Shown here in pieces: positions 44,602-54,758 of a stretch of DNA of 64,000 nt. Position numbers and translations under genes: made by a program. The first letter of the stretch is position 1, and every line of letters starts with the position of its first letter. The DNA is from Bacteroidota bacterium. Lineage in GTDB: Bacteria; Bacteroidota; Bacteroidia; Chitinophagales; Chitinophagaceae. The notes beneath the pieces were generated by a model, which saw nothing but the letters and a program-made list of their open reading frames with translations, searched no databases and was not told where the DNA came from. Location: contig JAFDXY010000001.1 of the NCBI GenBank assembly GCA_018267725.1, forward strand, positions 16,144 to 80,143, given 5' to 3'.

Positions 44602-45436
44602 AAGGAATATTTATTGTTATACTTGTGCCTTTATCAATTTCACTTTTTACAATTGCATTGCCGCCAATTAAAATAGCACGTTTAATAATATTTTGTAAAC
44701 CAAGCCCATTACTCTTAACAGATGTATTAAAACCTATACCATTATCTGTTATGGTTGCATTTAATTCTTTCTTAGTAAAATTAATAGTAATATTTATTTT
44801 AGATGCATTGGCATGTTTTAATATATTGTTTATAGATTCTTGAATAATTCTAAAGGCAATTAATTTGTGCTTATTTCCCATTTTTCTGTTTGCACCAATA
44901 ACAGAAAAATTACATTCTATTTTTTTTATTTTGTTTAAACGATCAACTTCGGTTTGTAAAATTTGTACAAAATCTAATTCTTCAATTCTATCGGTATTTA
45001 GGTTTTTGGCAATATCTCTTAAATCATCTAATGCACGGGTAATATTTTCTTTAGCATCTTTTAAATGTGATGGAGAATTTTTTAATTGTTCTTCTGCAAT
45101 ATTCATTTGCACTTTTGCTAAACTTAGCATTTGCCCAACATTATCGTGTATTTCTTGGCTAATGGCATTAAAAGTTTGTTCTTGTATTTCTATTTGAGAT
45201 TGGAGCGATTGTTTTTCAAATTCTTGCTTTATTAATTTTAATTCAACTTCGTGTTCTTTTTGTTTTTTAATAAATTTTGCTATGAAATAAAACACTATCC
45301 CTCCCAATAAAAAAATCATCCCAACAGAAATAATAATGCCGATTAATATTTGGGCTGACTCTTCAGTTGCATCAAAAAAGATATTGATAAACACGTATAT
45401 AAAATTATATTTAACAAATTTGATAGAACACTCCAT
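44591..45436 (-). CDS. NarL-family sensor histidine kinase
   Basis: The 281-residue protein has one membrane helix (about 28-54), a coiled coil, and a HisKA_3 phosphoacceptor helix with EIHDNVGQ (His97), followed by an ATPase domain with DNGIGF and GLGLQNI. No sensory domain is present. The ATG at 45436 overlaps the upstream membrane protein gene by 94 bp. A GTG at 45394 would shorten the overlap to 52 bp. Both imply coupling, and the upstream multi-pass protein may supply the sensing. Confidence 0.9.
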   Translation of the reverse strand: MECSIKFVKYNFIYVFINIFFDATEESAQILIGIIISVGMIFLLGGIVFYFIAKFIKKQKEHEVELKLIKQEFEKQSLQSQIEIQEQTFNAISQEIHDNVGQMLSLAKVQMNIAEEQLKNSPSHLKDAKENITRALDDLRDIAKNLNTDRIEELDFVQILQTEVDRLNKIKKIECNFSVIGANRKMGNKHKLIAFRIIQESINNILKHANASKINITINFTKKELNATITDNGIGFNTSVKSNGLGLQNIIKRAILIGGNAIVKSEIDKGTSITINIPYEQ

Positions 45437-46020
45437 ACCGGAAAAAGTATTTCCATTTTATGAGTGTTTAAAAAATATTGAAAATAAGACATTAAAAAAA
45501 CTTCTCCACCAAAAAAAATAAATACACCAATGCTTACCCAAAACATTGGCCATTGCATAACTTTTATGGTAGTTACTGTTATTGTGTTAAGCCAATATTG
45601 ATAAAAATTAAACACACAATAAATTAATAAAATGCAACCTGTAATGTAGGCATAAGTTGATAAATATAATACGCCTTGTATAAATAACGTATCTATTATA
45701 TAAAACAGATATAAAGCAAACAGCCCTATTAACATTTTTTTTCTATACAAAGCAACTGGTGTATTTTTATAATAAAGCCATACATAAAATGAAAATTCAA
45801 TAGGGTTAAAAATATTAAATATCCAATTGTTTGTTTTTTTTATGGTAAATAACTGATAGGCACTGCCAAGCTCTACAAAGCAAGTTAAAGCAAGCAGTAT
45901 AAAAAAAAATAAACTCTCTTTATTTCTTGTACGAATTAATAGTATTGCAGATATTACAAATGCCACCAACTCTGCAATATATGCAGGTGCTTCAATTAGT
46001 AATTTTAAAAAATTAAACAT
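45343..46020 (-). CDS. Seven-helix membrane protein upstream of a histidine kinase
   Basis: A 225-residue, highly hydrophobic protein with about seven predicted helices and no recognisable catalytic motif. Its 3' end overlaps the kinase gene in another frame. Position and topology suggest that it is a membrane sensor for the kinase, which lacks its own input domain. No family can be named. It could instead be an unrelated transporter fragment, which is less likely given the overlap. Confidence 0.65.
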   Translation of the reverse strand: MFNFLKLLIEAPAYIAELVAFVISAILLIRTRNKESLFFFILLALTCFVELGSAYQLFTIKKTNNWIFNIFNPIEFSFYVWLYYKNTPVALYRKKMLIGLFALYLFYIIDTLFIQGVLYLSTYAYITGCILLIYCVFNFYQYWLNTITVTTIKVMQWPMFWVSIGVFIFFGGEVFLMSYFQYFLNTHKMEILFPVWSVLSNLLNIILYTCLSISFLMQLKSQPKY

Positions 46021-46043
46021 AAATAATCATAATATTAGTGGGC

Positions 46044-46907
46044 TTAAATATCATCCGAGCCATCACAACTTCTGGGGGGACAAGGAACTGTGGTATCTGC
46101 ATCGGGGTCGCTATCTTCTATTATAAATGATTCATTAGCTATTTTTTCTTTATTAAACTCAGTTGGTAAAGTAACAGATTTTTTTCGTGAAAGTGTAATA
46201 GTTATGGTTAATTGGTTGCTAACATCATCTCCATAAAAAGGTAGTGTATAACCGTTTTCATAACTTCCCAAATAAATAAAAATACCGGTTACGGGTTGTT
46301 GGTTTTTCATGTAGCAAATAAGATCAATAACTTCTTCTTTACTAATCCAAACACTTTTAGTTTCGGTTTTAGCAGGAATTATATTTTTACTAAGTAGTTC
46401 GTGCTTACCACCTGGTTTAGTATAATCATTAATCCACGCTTGGGCACTATGGCTGTTTAATTCCAATATATCATCTGATAAAGGGTCTAAATGAAAATAA
46501 TTTTTCATATTGGCATGAATATAATTTCCGCTTTCTGCGGGAAATTCTTTTTTTTCTGTAGGCGAAAAAATTAATGATAAATTATTGGCATAAGATTGAT
46601 TGCCTTTGTATGTTATGATACCGTTGTTAGGTTGAGTTAAAATATTTGCAAAATATATACGCATTCCATCAACTCTTTTTTCTATACCAATAGCATTTCC
46701 CTGACTGTCTTGCAAAAGCATATCTATCTTTTCTAATAAAATTGTTAGCTGTTTAATAGAATAATATAAATACACAGTTTCTATTTTCTCTATATGTTTA
46801 CTTAGTAACATGTGTTTTGTTTCTAAATAATTTAACTTACGTGAGTTGGCAATTTCTGGTTTAATAAGCATTTTGCCAGTTGGGTTTGATGGACATTTAA
46901 TTGGCAT
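46044..46907 (-). CDS. Uncharacterised protein upstream of the signalling genes
   Basis: A 287-residue protein without signal peptide or membrane helix. The first 75 residues are helical (MLLSKHIEKIETVYLYYSIK), and the remainder looks like mixed alpha/beta. It ends with an acidic and cysteine-containing tail (DSDPDADTTVPCPPRSCDGSDD). No family is recognised. It precedes the seven-helix protein by 23 bp in the same direction, so it may belong to the same signalling operon. Confidence 0.6.
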   Translation of the reverse strand: MPIKCPSNPTGKMLIKPEIANSRKLNYLETKHMLLSKHIEKIETVYLYYSIKQLTILLEKIDMLLQDSQGNAIGIEKRVDGMRIYFANILTQPNNGIITYKGNQSYANNLSLIFSPTEKKEFPAESGNYIHANMKNYFHLDPLSDDILELNSHSAQAWINDYTKPGGKHELLSKNIIPAKTETKSVWISKEEVIDLICYMKNQQPVTGIFIYLGSYENGYTLPFYGDDVSNQLTITITLSRKKSVTLPTEFNKEKIANESFIIEDSDPDADTTVPCPPRSCDGSDDI

Positions 46908-47101
46908 AAGAAAAAAAATAACTTAATTAATATTACAATATTCTATAAAAAAATAGCATTTATAAAAGGTGTAAACACCAATTACTATAGGTGAAAACAC
47001 CCATTTAAAAGTTATAATACAAGAAATAGGGAAACCTTGTTTGTAAAATCTCTTATAATTCATTCAAAAATTTAATATTCACTACTCTTAGTTTTTACTT
47101 T

Positions 47102-47131
47102 TTGCATTCATTAAGGCTTACCCTACATTTG
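47102..47131 (+). promoter_or_regulatory. Promoter of purA
   Basis: TTG at 47102-47104 and TACATTTG at 47124-47131 are separated by 19 bp, a full match to the Bacteroidota consensus. The start codon is 20 bp downstream. Confidence 0.75.
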
Positions 47132-47142
47132 CCTCATCTTAA

Positions 47143-48414
<1,272 letters not shown>

Positions 48415-48621
48415 ATATTGCAGTTTTTTGCAGTAATACATTAAATATTGTTGTTTAAAAAATACAAAAAGCTTAACTATAAAACATTTTGTACAAACAA
48501 CAAAAAATAACCAAAACTTTAATTGCAAGAGATAAAAATTTTTTTAAGAAAAAACTTGGTTATTTTTTTGGATAATATTTATTTGCATTGAAATTTTACA
48601 GTAACAAAACTTATTAGAAAT

Positions 48622-49050
48622 ATGGCAAGCTCTGATAAGGGTAAGAAAACAACACCCAAGAAGACAGCAAACGAAGAAGTAGAAAACAAACCATCTACCA
48701 AAAGTAAAAAACAATTGGAAGAAGATGATGACGATGATTTTGATGAAGAAGATGAAAAGCCTACAAAAAAAGGTGCAAAAAGTTCTTCTAAAAAATCTAA
48801 AGAAGAAGATGACGATGATGATGATTTAGAAGAAGAGGAAGATGATTGGAATAAAGCCGATGAAGAAGATGGCTGGGATCCGGATTTTGATGAATTTGAT
48901 GTACCTAAATCTAAAGGCAAAAAATCATCTGGTGGTGGAGCTAAGAAAAAAGGTGGAGATGATGATGATGATTTTAAGCTTGATGATGATTTTAAAGAAT
49001 TTGATATGTTTGATGATAAAGATGAGTTTGAAGACGATGACGATTTTTAA
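48622..49050 (+). CDS. Highly acidic low-complexity protein
   Basis: A 142-residue protein composed mainly of Asp/Glu runs separated by Lys/Ser-rich segments, with two aromatic clusters (DDWNKADEEDGWDPDFDEFD near residue 74 and FKEFDMFDDKDEF near the C-terminus). It is predicted to be disordered. The ATG at 48622 is preceded by an A/T-rich leader. Composition alone gives no function; nucleic-acid mimicry or binding to basic proteins is speculation. It ends 15 bp before the PabB-like gene. A long minus-strand frame over it is an artefact of the GAT/GAA repeats. Confidence 0.65.
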   Translation: MASSDKGKKTTPKKTANEEVENKPSTKSKKQLEEDDDDDFDEEDEKPTKKGAKSSSKKSKEEDDDDDDLEEEEDDWNKADEEDGWDPDFDEFDVPKSKGKKSSGGGAKKKGGDDDDDFKLDDDFKEFDMFDDKDEFEDDDDF

Positions 49051-49065
49051 AACCACATCTTATTT

Positions 49066-50340
49066 GTGAATAGAATTACGCAAAAATTTACCGTAACTAA
49101 TTTTAATAAATTTAAAATACAAATGTTGGGCTGGGCAAACCGGTTCAACATTTGTGTTTTTTTAGATAACCATCAATACAAATCTGCACACCATACCGTT
49201 GAATGTTTAGTAGCTGTAAATGTTGTAAATAGTTTTACTGAAACAAACACTTTAAAAAATTATTTAAAGCATGAAAACGATTGGTTGTTTGGACATGTAG
49301 GTTATGATTTTAAAAATGAAATTCATAACCTAACTTCTGCAAAGCCCGATGGTATTGGGTTTCCTGACATATATTTTTTTCAACCACAAATTGTAATTGA
49401 GCTAAAACAACATGAAGTTATTATAAGTTGTATAAATGAAAATCCTAAAAATGTTTTTGAGGCGGTATCGAAATTTATAATTCATAATTCACAATTCACA
49501 ACTCTTAATTCGGTTCAATTAAAACAAAAAATTGCAAAACAAGAATATATTGAAATTATTAAAAAAATTCGTAATCATATTTTGAGAGGAGATTGTTATG
49601 AGTTAAATTTTTGTATGGAATTTTTTGCAGAAAATGTTTTACTAAACACTATTAATGTTTACAACAAATTAGTAAATATTTCTCCTGTTCCGTTTGCTGC
49701 ATATTATAAATTAGACGATAAATTTTTGTTGTGTGCCAGCCCCGAAAGATATATTCAGAAAAAACAAAATACAATAATTTCTCAACCAATAAAAGGAACA
49801 CATAAAAGAGATTTGCAAAATAGTTTGCAAGATGAAATATTAAAACAACAACTACAACAAAGTGAAAAAGACAGAAGCGAAAATGTAATGGTGGTAGATT
49901 TGGTAAGAAATGATTTAAGTAAAATATGCAAACAAGGTTCCGTTACTGTAAATGAGTTGTTTGGTGTTTATACATTTCCGCAAGTGCATCAATTAATATC
50001 TACAGTAAAAGGTGAATTAAAAGAAGATGTAGATTTTGTTGATGTATTGAAAGCCACATTCCCAATGGGTTCTATGACGGGTGCACCAAAATTAAAAGTA
50101 ATGCAATTAACCGAGCAATACGAACAAAGTAAACGTGGTTTATATAGCGGAACTATTGGTTATATAAAACCCAATAAAGATTTTGATTTTAATGTAGTAA
50201 TAAGAAGTATTCAATACAACCAAACAAATAAATATTTATCGTTTCAGGCGGGTGGTGGTATTACATTTAACAGCAATGCAGAACAAGAGTATGAAGAATG
50301 TTTGTTAAAAGCTTCTGCAATTATGCAAGTGTTAAGTTAG
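49066..50340 (+). CDS. pabB: Chorismate-binding enzyme, aminodeoxychorismate synthase component I-like
   Basis: The 424-residue protein (GTG start at 49066) has an N-terminal variable part and the chorismate-binding core from about residue 160: PIKGTHKRD near 244, ENVMVVDLVRNDL near 276, and FPMGSMTGAPK near 335. TGAPK and the overall pattern fit PabB more than TrpE, but the distinction is not certain. It makes aminodeoxychorismate for folate with a PabA-type partner that is not adjacent. Residues about 136-149 are encoded by a six-unit 7-bp repeat inserted in the linker. Confidence 0.85.
   Translation: MNRITQKFTVTNFNKFKIQMLGWANRFNICVFLDNHQYKSAHHTVECLVAVNVVNSFTETNTLKNYLKHENDWLFGHVGYDFKNEIHNLTSAKPDGIGFPDIYFFQPQIVIELKQHEVIISCINENPKNVFEAVSKFIIHNSQFTTLNSVQLKQKIAKQEYIEIIKKIRNHILRGDCYELNFCMEFFAENVLLNTINVYNKLVNISPVPFAAYYKLDDKFLLCASPERYIQKKQNTIISQPIKGTHKRDLQNSLQDEILKQQLQQSEKDRSENVMVVDLVRNDLSKICKQGSVTVNELFGVYTFPQVHQLISTVKGELKEDVDFVDVLKATFPMGSMTGAPKLKVMQLTEQYEQSKRGLYSGTIGYIKPNKDFDFNVVIRSIQYNQTNKYLSFQAGGGITFNSNAEQEYEECLLKASAIMQVLS
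49472..49513 (+). repeat. 7-bp tandem repeat inside the PabB-like gene
   Basis: Six consecutive units read AATTTAT, AATTCAT, AATTCAC, AATTCAC, AACTCTT and AATTCGG. The 42-nt block keeps the frame and encodes FIIHNSQFTTLNS. The same motif family occurs in intergenic gaps of the window. Confidence 0.75.
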
Positions 50341-50343
50341 TTT

Positions 50344-52602
50344 TTATTTTATATCTTCTGTATCAAATCTATCAACAGATTGAATACCGTTTAATTGTTT
50401 CAACTTATCAACCAAATCTTCCAACTCTTCTTTATCGTGTACAAATACTTTTACGGTTCCTTCAAAAATACCATCGCCACTTTCAATAGTTAATGCTGCA
50501 ATATTAATTTTCATTTCGCCACTAATTACATTCGTTATTTTATTAATAACTCCCACATCATCCATTCCAATAATTTTTAATCCGGTTAAGAAGGATATTT
50601 CTTTATTCTTAGCCCATTTAGTTTTTACAACTCTGTGTCCGTAATTAGCCATTAACTGTGCAGCGTTGGGGCAATTGGTACGGTGTATTACTAAACCTTT
50701 TCCGGTTGTTACAAAACCAAAAACAGTATCGCCCGGAATGGGGTTGCAACATTTAGCTAATTGATAAACAATTTTATCGCTGCTTTCTCCAAAAATAATT
50801 AATTCACTATCTTTTTTTGTTGCTTGCTTTTGTTGTGCATCGGCATGCGTTTCAGTGGTAGTAATAATTTTTGGCCTTGGGGGTTCTAATCTATCACCTA
50901 AAACCTGAAAGTCTTTTAATTCTTTAAGGTCAATACTTTTTATAGCAATTTTATAAAGTAAATCTAATTGGGAAGATAATTTATAGAACTGCATTATTTC
51001 TTCAATATTACCGGGAGTGTATGCTGCTCCCATACCTTCTAATTTTCTTTGCAGTATATATTTTCCATCATCGGCAATTAATCTTTTTTCTTCGCGTAGT
51101 GCATCTTTAATTTTTGTTTTGGCTTTTGCGGTTACTACAAAATTTAACCAATCTTCTGTTGGCTTTTGTTTATTGCTGGTAATAATTTCTATTTGGTCTC
51201 CGCTGCGTAGTTTATGACTTATAGGCACTAATTTATGATTCACTTTTGCACCAATACATTTACTGCCAATTGCAGAATGAATAGAAAATGCAAAATCTAA
51301 AGCACTACTTCCTTTAGGCAACATTTTTACATCGCCTTTTGGCGTATAAACATAAATATCTTCTGCAAGAAAAGATGTTTTAAAATCTTGTAAAAAATCT
51401 ATACTGTCTGTTTCTTGTGTTGTTAAAACTTCTCTTATTTGCCCTAACCATTTATCAAAACGGTCTTCATCGTTATTGCCTTCTTTGTATTTATAATGTG
51501 CAGCTAAACCCTTTTCTGCAATTTCATTCATTCTTTTAGAACGAATTTGTACTTCAACCCATTTGCCTTGCGGGCCCATTACGGTTGTGTGCAAAGCCTC
51601 GTAACCATTGCTTTTGGGGTTGCTTAACCAATCTCTTAATCTTTCGGTTGATGGTAGATATTCGTCTGTTATTATTGAATAAACTTTCCAGCAATCTTCT
51701 TTTTCTTTTTCGGGAGATGAATTTAAAATAACACGTATAGCAAATAAATCATATACTTCTTCAAAGCTTACACCTTTTGTTTTTATTTTATTCCAAATAG
51801 AATGAATGCTTTTAGGCCTGCCATAAATTTCAAAATCAAAATTTGCTGCAGTTAATTTTTCTTTTAATGGTTTAATAAATTCATTAATATATCTTGCTCT
51901 TTCTCTTTTTGTTTCCGATAGTTTTTGGGCAATATCTCTGTAAGCTTCGGGTTCTAAATATTTCATTGCCAAATCTTCCATTTCTGTTTTAATGGCATAT
52001 AAACCCATGCGGTGTGCAAGCGGTGCATATACCCAAACTGTTTCAGAAGAAATTTTTAATTGCTTTTCACGTTTCATGCTGTCTAAGGTTCGCATGTTGT
52101 GAAGGCGGTCTGCTAATTTTATTAAAATAACACGTGGGTCATCTGTTAAGGTTAAAAGTATTTTTTTAAAATTTTCTGCTTGTTGCGATGTGTTGGTATC
52201 TATTACATTAGAAATTTTTGTTAAGCCATCTACAATTTTAGCAATTTCACTTCCAAATTCTCTTTCAACATCTTCAAAACTTATATCGGTATCTTCTATT
52301 GTATCGTGTAGTAAAGAGCAAATGGTACTTCTTACGCCTAAACCAATTTCTTCTACACAAATCATGGCAACGGCAATGGGGTGTAATATGTAAGGCTCGC
52401 CACTTTTACGCCTCATGGTTTTATGAGCTTCGGCAGCCATTTCAAATGCAGTGCGTACTAACTTTTTACTTTCTTTGGTTAGTTTGGGGCGAAGTGCTTT
52501 TAACAATGCCCGATAACGCCGCAAAATTTCTTTTTTTTCTTGTTCTGCCGTTAAGGTGTATTTGGGTATTTGTATTTGTTCTGCGGTCTTTTGCTCTTGC
52601 AT
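50344..52602 (-). CDS. rel: Bifunctional (p)ppGpp synthetase/hydrolase (Rel/SpoT)
   Basis: The 752-residue protein has an HD hydrolase domain with LLHDTIEDTD near residue 87, a synthetase domain (about 240-350), TGS (about 405-465), a helical region, and a C-terminal ACT domain (about 675-750). Both catalytic halves keep their key residues, so it is expected to make and degrade the alarmone. It converges with the PabB-like gene (3 bp between stops) and is divergent from the second ABC exporter. Confidence 0.97.
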   Translation of the reverse strand: MQEQKTAEQIQIPKYTLTAEQEKKEILRRYRALLKALRPKLTKESKKLVRTAFEMAAEAHKTMRRKSGEPYILHPIAVAMICVEEIGLGVRSTICSLLHDTIEDTDISFEDVEREFGSEIAKIVDGLTKISNVIDTNTSQQAENFKKILLTLTDDPRVILIKLADRLHNMRTLDSMKREKQLKISSETVWVYAPLAHRMGLYAIKTEMEDLAMKYLEPEAYRDIAQKLSETKRERARYINEFIKPLKEKLTAANFDFEIYGRPKSIHSIWNKIKTKGVSFEEVYDLFAIRVILNSSPEKEKEDCWKVYSIITDEYLPSTERLRDWLSNPKSNGYEALHTTVMGPQGKWVEVQIRSKRMNEIAEKGLAAHYKYKEGNNDEDRFDKWLGQIREVLTTQETDSIDFLQDFKTSFLAEDIYVYTPKGDVKMLPKGSSALDFAFSIHSAIGSKCIGAKVNHKLVPISHKLRSGDQIEIITSNKQKPTEDWLNFVVTAKAKTKIKDALREEKRLIADDGKYILQRKLEGMGAAYTPGNIEEIMQFYKLSSQLDLLYKIAIKSIDLKELKDFQVLGDRLEPPRPKIITTTETHADAQQKQATKKDSELIIFGESSDKIVYQLAKCCNPIPGDTVFGFVTTGKGLVIHRTNCPNAAQLMANYGHRVVKTKWAKNKEISFLTGLKIIGMDDVGVINKITNVISGEMKINIAALTIESGDGIFEGTVKVFVHDKEELEDLVDKLKQLNGIQSVDRFDTEDIK

Positions 52603-52710
52603 AGTAAAACGAATTTACAAAAAAATGAAACGTAAAAAATGGTAAACAAACATGAATTTATTTTAACATGAAACGTGCAACTTATAACTCATCTTATCTT
52701 TACAATTCTT

Positions 52711-54552
52711 ATGAGTGATCAACCGCAGAAAAAAGTTTTTAATTTTTCTTTATTAAACAGGGTATTTGTTTTTGTAAAACCGTACAAAAAATATTTCTAT
52801 ATAAGTATTCTGCTTGCCGTTGTTATGGCAGTGTTTGCACCTGTAAGACCTTATTTAATACAATTAACGGTAGATGAAGCAACAGGTAAATCTATAACTG
52901 CACCTGAATGGTTAAAATGGTTGCTGTTTAATACCAATATAAATAGTGCAACATCATTTATTATAGCGGTAACTATATTTCAAATTATTTTTTTATTTAT
53001 AGAAACTACTATACGTTTTGCATTTACTTTTATTGCTGCATGGTTAGGGCAAAACGTTGTAAAAGATTTACGCGTTACTACTTACCAAAAAATTGTAAGT
53101 CTAAATCTTTCGCAGTTTGATAAAACACCTATTGGCACATTAACCACTCGTACCATTAATGATATTGAAAGTATTAACGATATTTTTAGCGATGGATTAA
53201 TTCCCATTATTGCCGATTTGCTTACTATTATTTTTACGTTGGTTACCATGTTTTGTATTGATTGGAAGTTGGCTTTAATTGCTTTAATTCCTTTTCCAAT
53301 TTTAATTATTGCTACTTATTATTTTAAAGAAAGTGTAAACAAAAGTTTTATTAAAGTACGTAATGCAGTTGCTAGTTTAAATGCATTTGTACAAGAGCAT
53401 ATTACCGGAATGCAGGTAGTGCAAGCATTTGCAGTAGAAGAAAAAGAGTTTAATAAATTTAAAAATATTAATAAGCAACACCGCAACGCAAACATTAAAG
53501 CCATTTTTGCATATAGTGTTTTTTTCCCTGTGGTAGAAATTGTATTGGCTGTAAGTACTGCACTAATAATTTGGTGGGTTACCAATTTGGTAATAGTTAA
53601 TCCGCAAGAAAAAATAAATTTCTCAGGAAAAATTGTTGCCTTTATAATGTATATGAATCAAATTTTTAGGCCGTTAAGAGTTATTGCAGATAAATTTAAT
53701 GTGTTGCAAATGGGAATGATAGCAGCCGAAAGAGTATTTAAGGTTTTAGATAATGATGATGTTACCGTTCAATCGTCAATCGTCAAACATCAATCGTCAG
53801 TTATAAAAGGAAGTATTGATTTTGAAAATGTTTGGTTTGCTTATAACAACTCTAATTATGTTTTAAAAAATATATCATTCAACATTAAAGCCGGCGAAAC
53901 CGTTGCATTGGTTGGCCATACAGGTAGCGGAAAAACTTCTATTATAAGTTTATTAAACAGGTTATACCCTATTCAAAAAGGTGCAATAAAAATTGATGAA
54001 ATAAATATTGAAGATTATGATATTGATGTTTTAAGAAAAAATATTGGCGTTGTATTGCAAGATGTGTTTCTGTTTTCGGGAAGTGTGTTAGATAATATTA
54101 CATTAAGAAATAATGCTATATCAAAAACCGAAGTAGAAACTGCTGCCAAATTAATTGGCATGCACAATTTTATTATGCAATTACCGGGCGGATACAATTT
54201 TAATGTAATGGAACGTGGCAGCACTTTAAGCTTAGGGCAACGGCAACTAATATCTTTTATAAGAGCTTTATTATACAATCCTTCTATTTTAATTTTAGAT
54301 GAAGCAACCTCATCTATAGATACCGAAAGCGAATTACTCATTCAAAATGCAATTGATACTTTAATTAAAGGAAGAACATCTGTTGTAATTGCACATAGGC
54401 TTTCTACCATTCGCAAAGCCAATAAAATTATAGTGTTAGATAAAGGAGAAATTAAAGAAATGGGTACACACGAACAGCTATTGGCACTTGGCGGATTTTA
54501 TAGTAAATTGCACGAAATGCAGTTTGAAAAAAAGAAAACTGTTTTATTGTAA
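52711..54552 (+). CDS. ABC exporter, fused type, with repeat-derived linker
   Basis: The 613-residue protein starts at the ATG at 52711; a GTG at 52675 lies in repeat-like sequence. Six membrane helices occupy residues about 20-330. The ATPase domain has Walker A GHTGSGKTS near 406, a variant signature LSLGQRQL near 508, and Walker B ILILDEATSS near 530. The variant signature is frequent among exporters of this subgroup. Between the two parts, near residues 351-364, a 42-nt heptamer repeat encodes TVQSSIVKHQSSV. The next ORF starts on the base after its stop. Confidence 0.88.
   Translation: MSDQPQKKVFNFSLLNRVFVFVKPYKKYFYISILLAVVMAVFAPVRPYLIQLTVDEATGKSITAPEWLKWLLFNTNINSATSFIIAVTIFQIIFLFIETTIRFAFTFIAAWLGQNVVKDLRVTTYQKIVSLNLSQFDKTPIGTLTTRTINDIESINDIFSDGLIPIIADLLTIIFTLVTMFCIDWKLALIALIPFPILIIATYYFKESVNKSFIKVRNAVASLNAFVQEHITGMQVVQAFAVEEKEFNKFKNINKQHRNANIKAIFAYSVFFPVVEIVLAVSTALIIWWVTNLVIVNPQEKINFSGKIVAFIMYMNQIFRPLRVIADKFNVLQMGMIAAERVFKVLDNDDVTVQSSIVKHQSSVIKGSIDFENVWFAYNNSNYVLKNISFNIKAGETVALVGHTGSGKTSIISLLNRLYPIQKGAIKIDEINIEDYDIDVLRKNIGVVLQDVFLFSGSVLDNITLRNNAISKTEVETAAKLIGMHNFIMQLPGGYNFNVMERGSTLSLGQRQLISFIRALLYNPSILILDEATSSIDTESELLIQNAIDTLIKGRTSVVIAHRLSTIRKANKIIVLDKGEIKEMGTHEQLLALGGFYSKLHEMQFEKKKTVLL
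53762..53803 (+). repeat. 7-bp tandem repeat inside the ABC exporter gene
   Basis: Units TTACCGT, TCAATCG, TCAATCG, TCAAACA, TCAATCG and TCAGTTA lie between the membrane and ATPase domains, in frame. The reverse complement (GACGATT type) recurs at 63414-63436. Confidence 0.75.
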
Positions 54553-54561
54553 ATGAATCGG
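54475..54561 (+). repeat. Direct repeat copy 1: 3' end of the ABC exporter gene
   Basis: This 87-bp stretch covers the last 26 codons of the exporter and the first codons of the next ORF. It recurs at 55521-55606 with five substitutions and one single-base gap, counted by eye. The two copies bracket the nucleotidyltransferase module. Confidence 0.85.
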
Positions 54562-54756
54562 CAAGAAAAAAAAATATCAAAAAATATAGTAGCAGAACCT
54601 TCTGCAACTTATGGCTTTGCTAATTTAAGTGAAGATGATAAATTAAGAAGAGATATGCTTCGTTCCGATAAAGAAAAATTTCTTTTGTTTACACAAATGC
54701 TTCGTAGAAATAAATTACTAAATAAGGCATCTGTAATTTCTACTCAAAATAAGTAA
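54553..54756 (+). CDS. Small basic protein upstream of a nucleotidyltransferase
   Basis: A 67-residue, Lys/Arg-rich helical protein without signal peptide. A distinctive segment is SATYGFANLSEDDKLRRDM followed by RSDKEKFLLFTQMLRRNKLL. Its ATG directly abuts the exporter stop, and its stop lies 2 bp before the nucleotidyltransferase start, so the two small genes form one unit. It may be the partner (toxin, antitoxin or adaptor) of the nucleotidyltransferase. No named family was recognised. Confidence 0.6.
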   Translation: MNRQEKKISKNIVAEPSATYGFANLSEDDKLRRDMLRSDKEKFLLFTQMLRRNKLLNKASVISTQNK

Positions 54757-54758
54757 TT

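Noticed and set aside
48579..48920. Minus-strand serine-rich open frame opposite the acidic gene
   Set aside because: It is the complement of GAT/GAA codon runs, which yields Ser/Phe-rich frames by composition. No start context or domain supports it.
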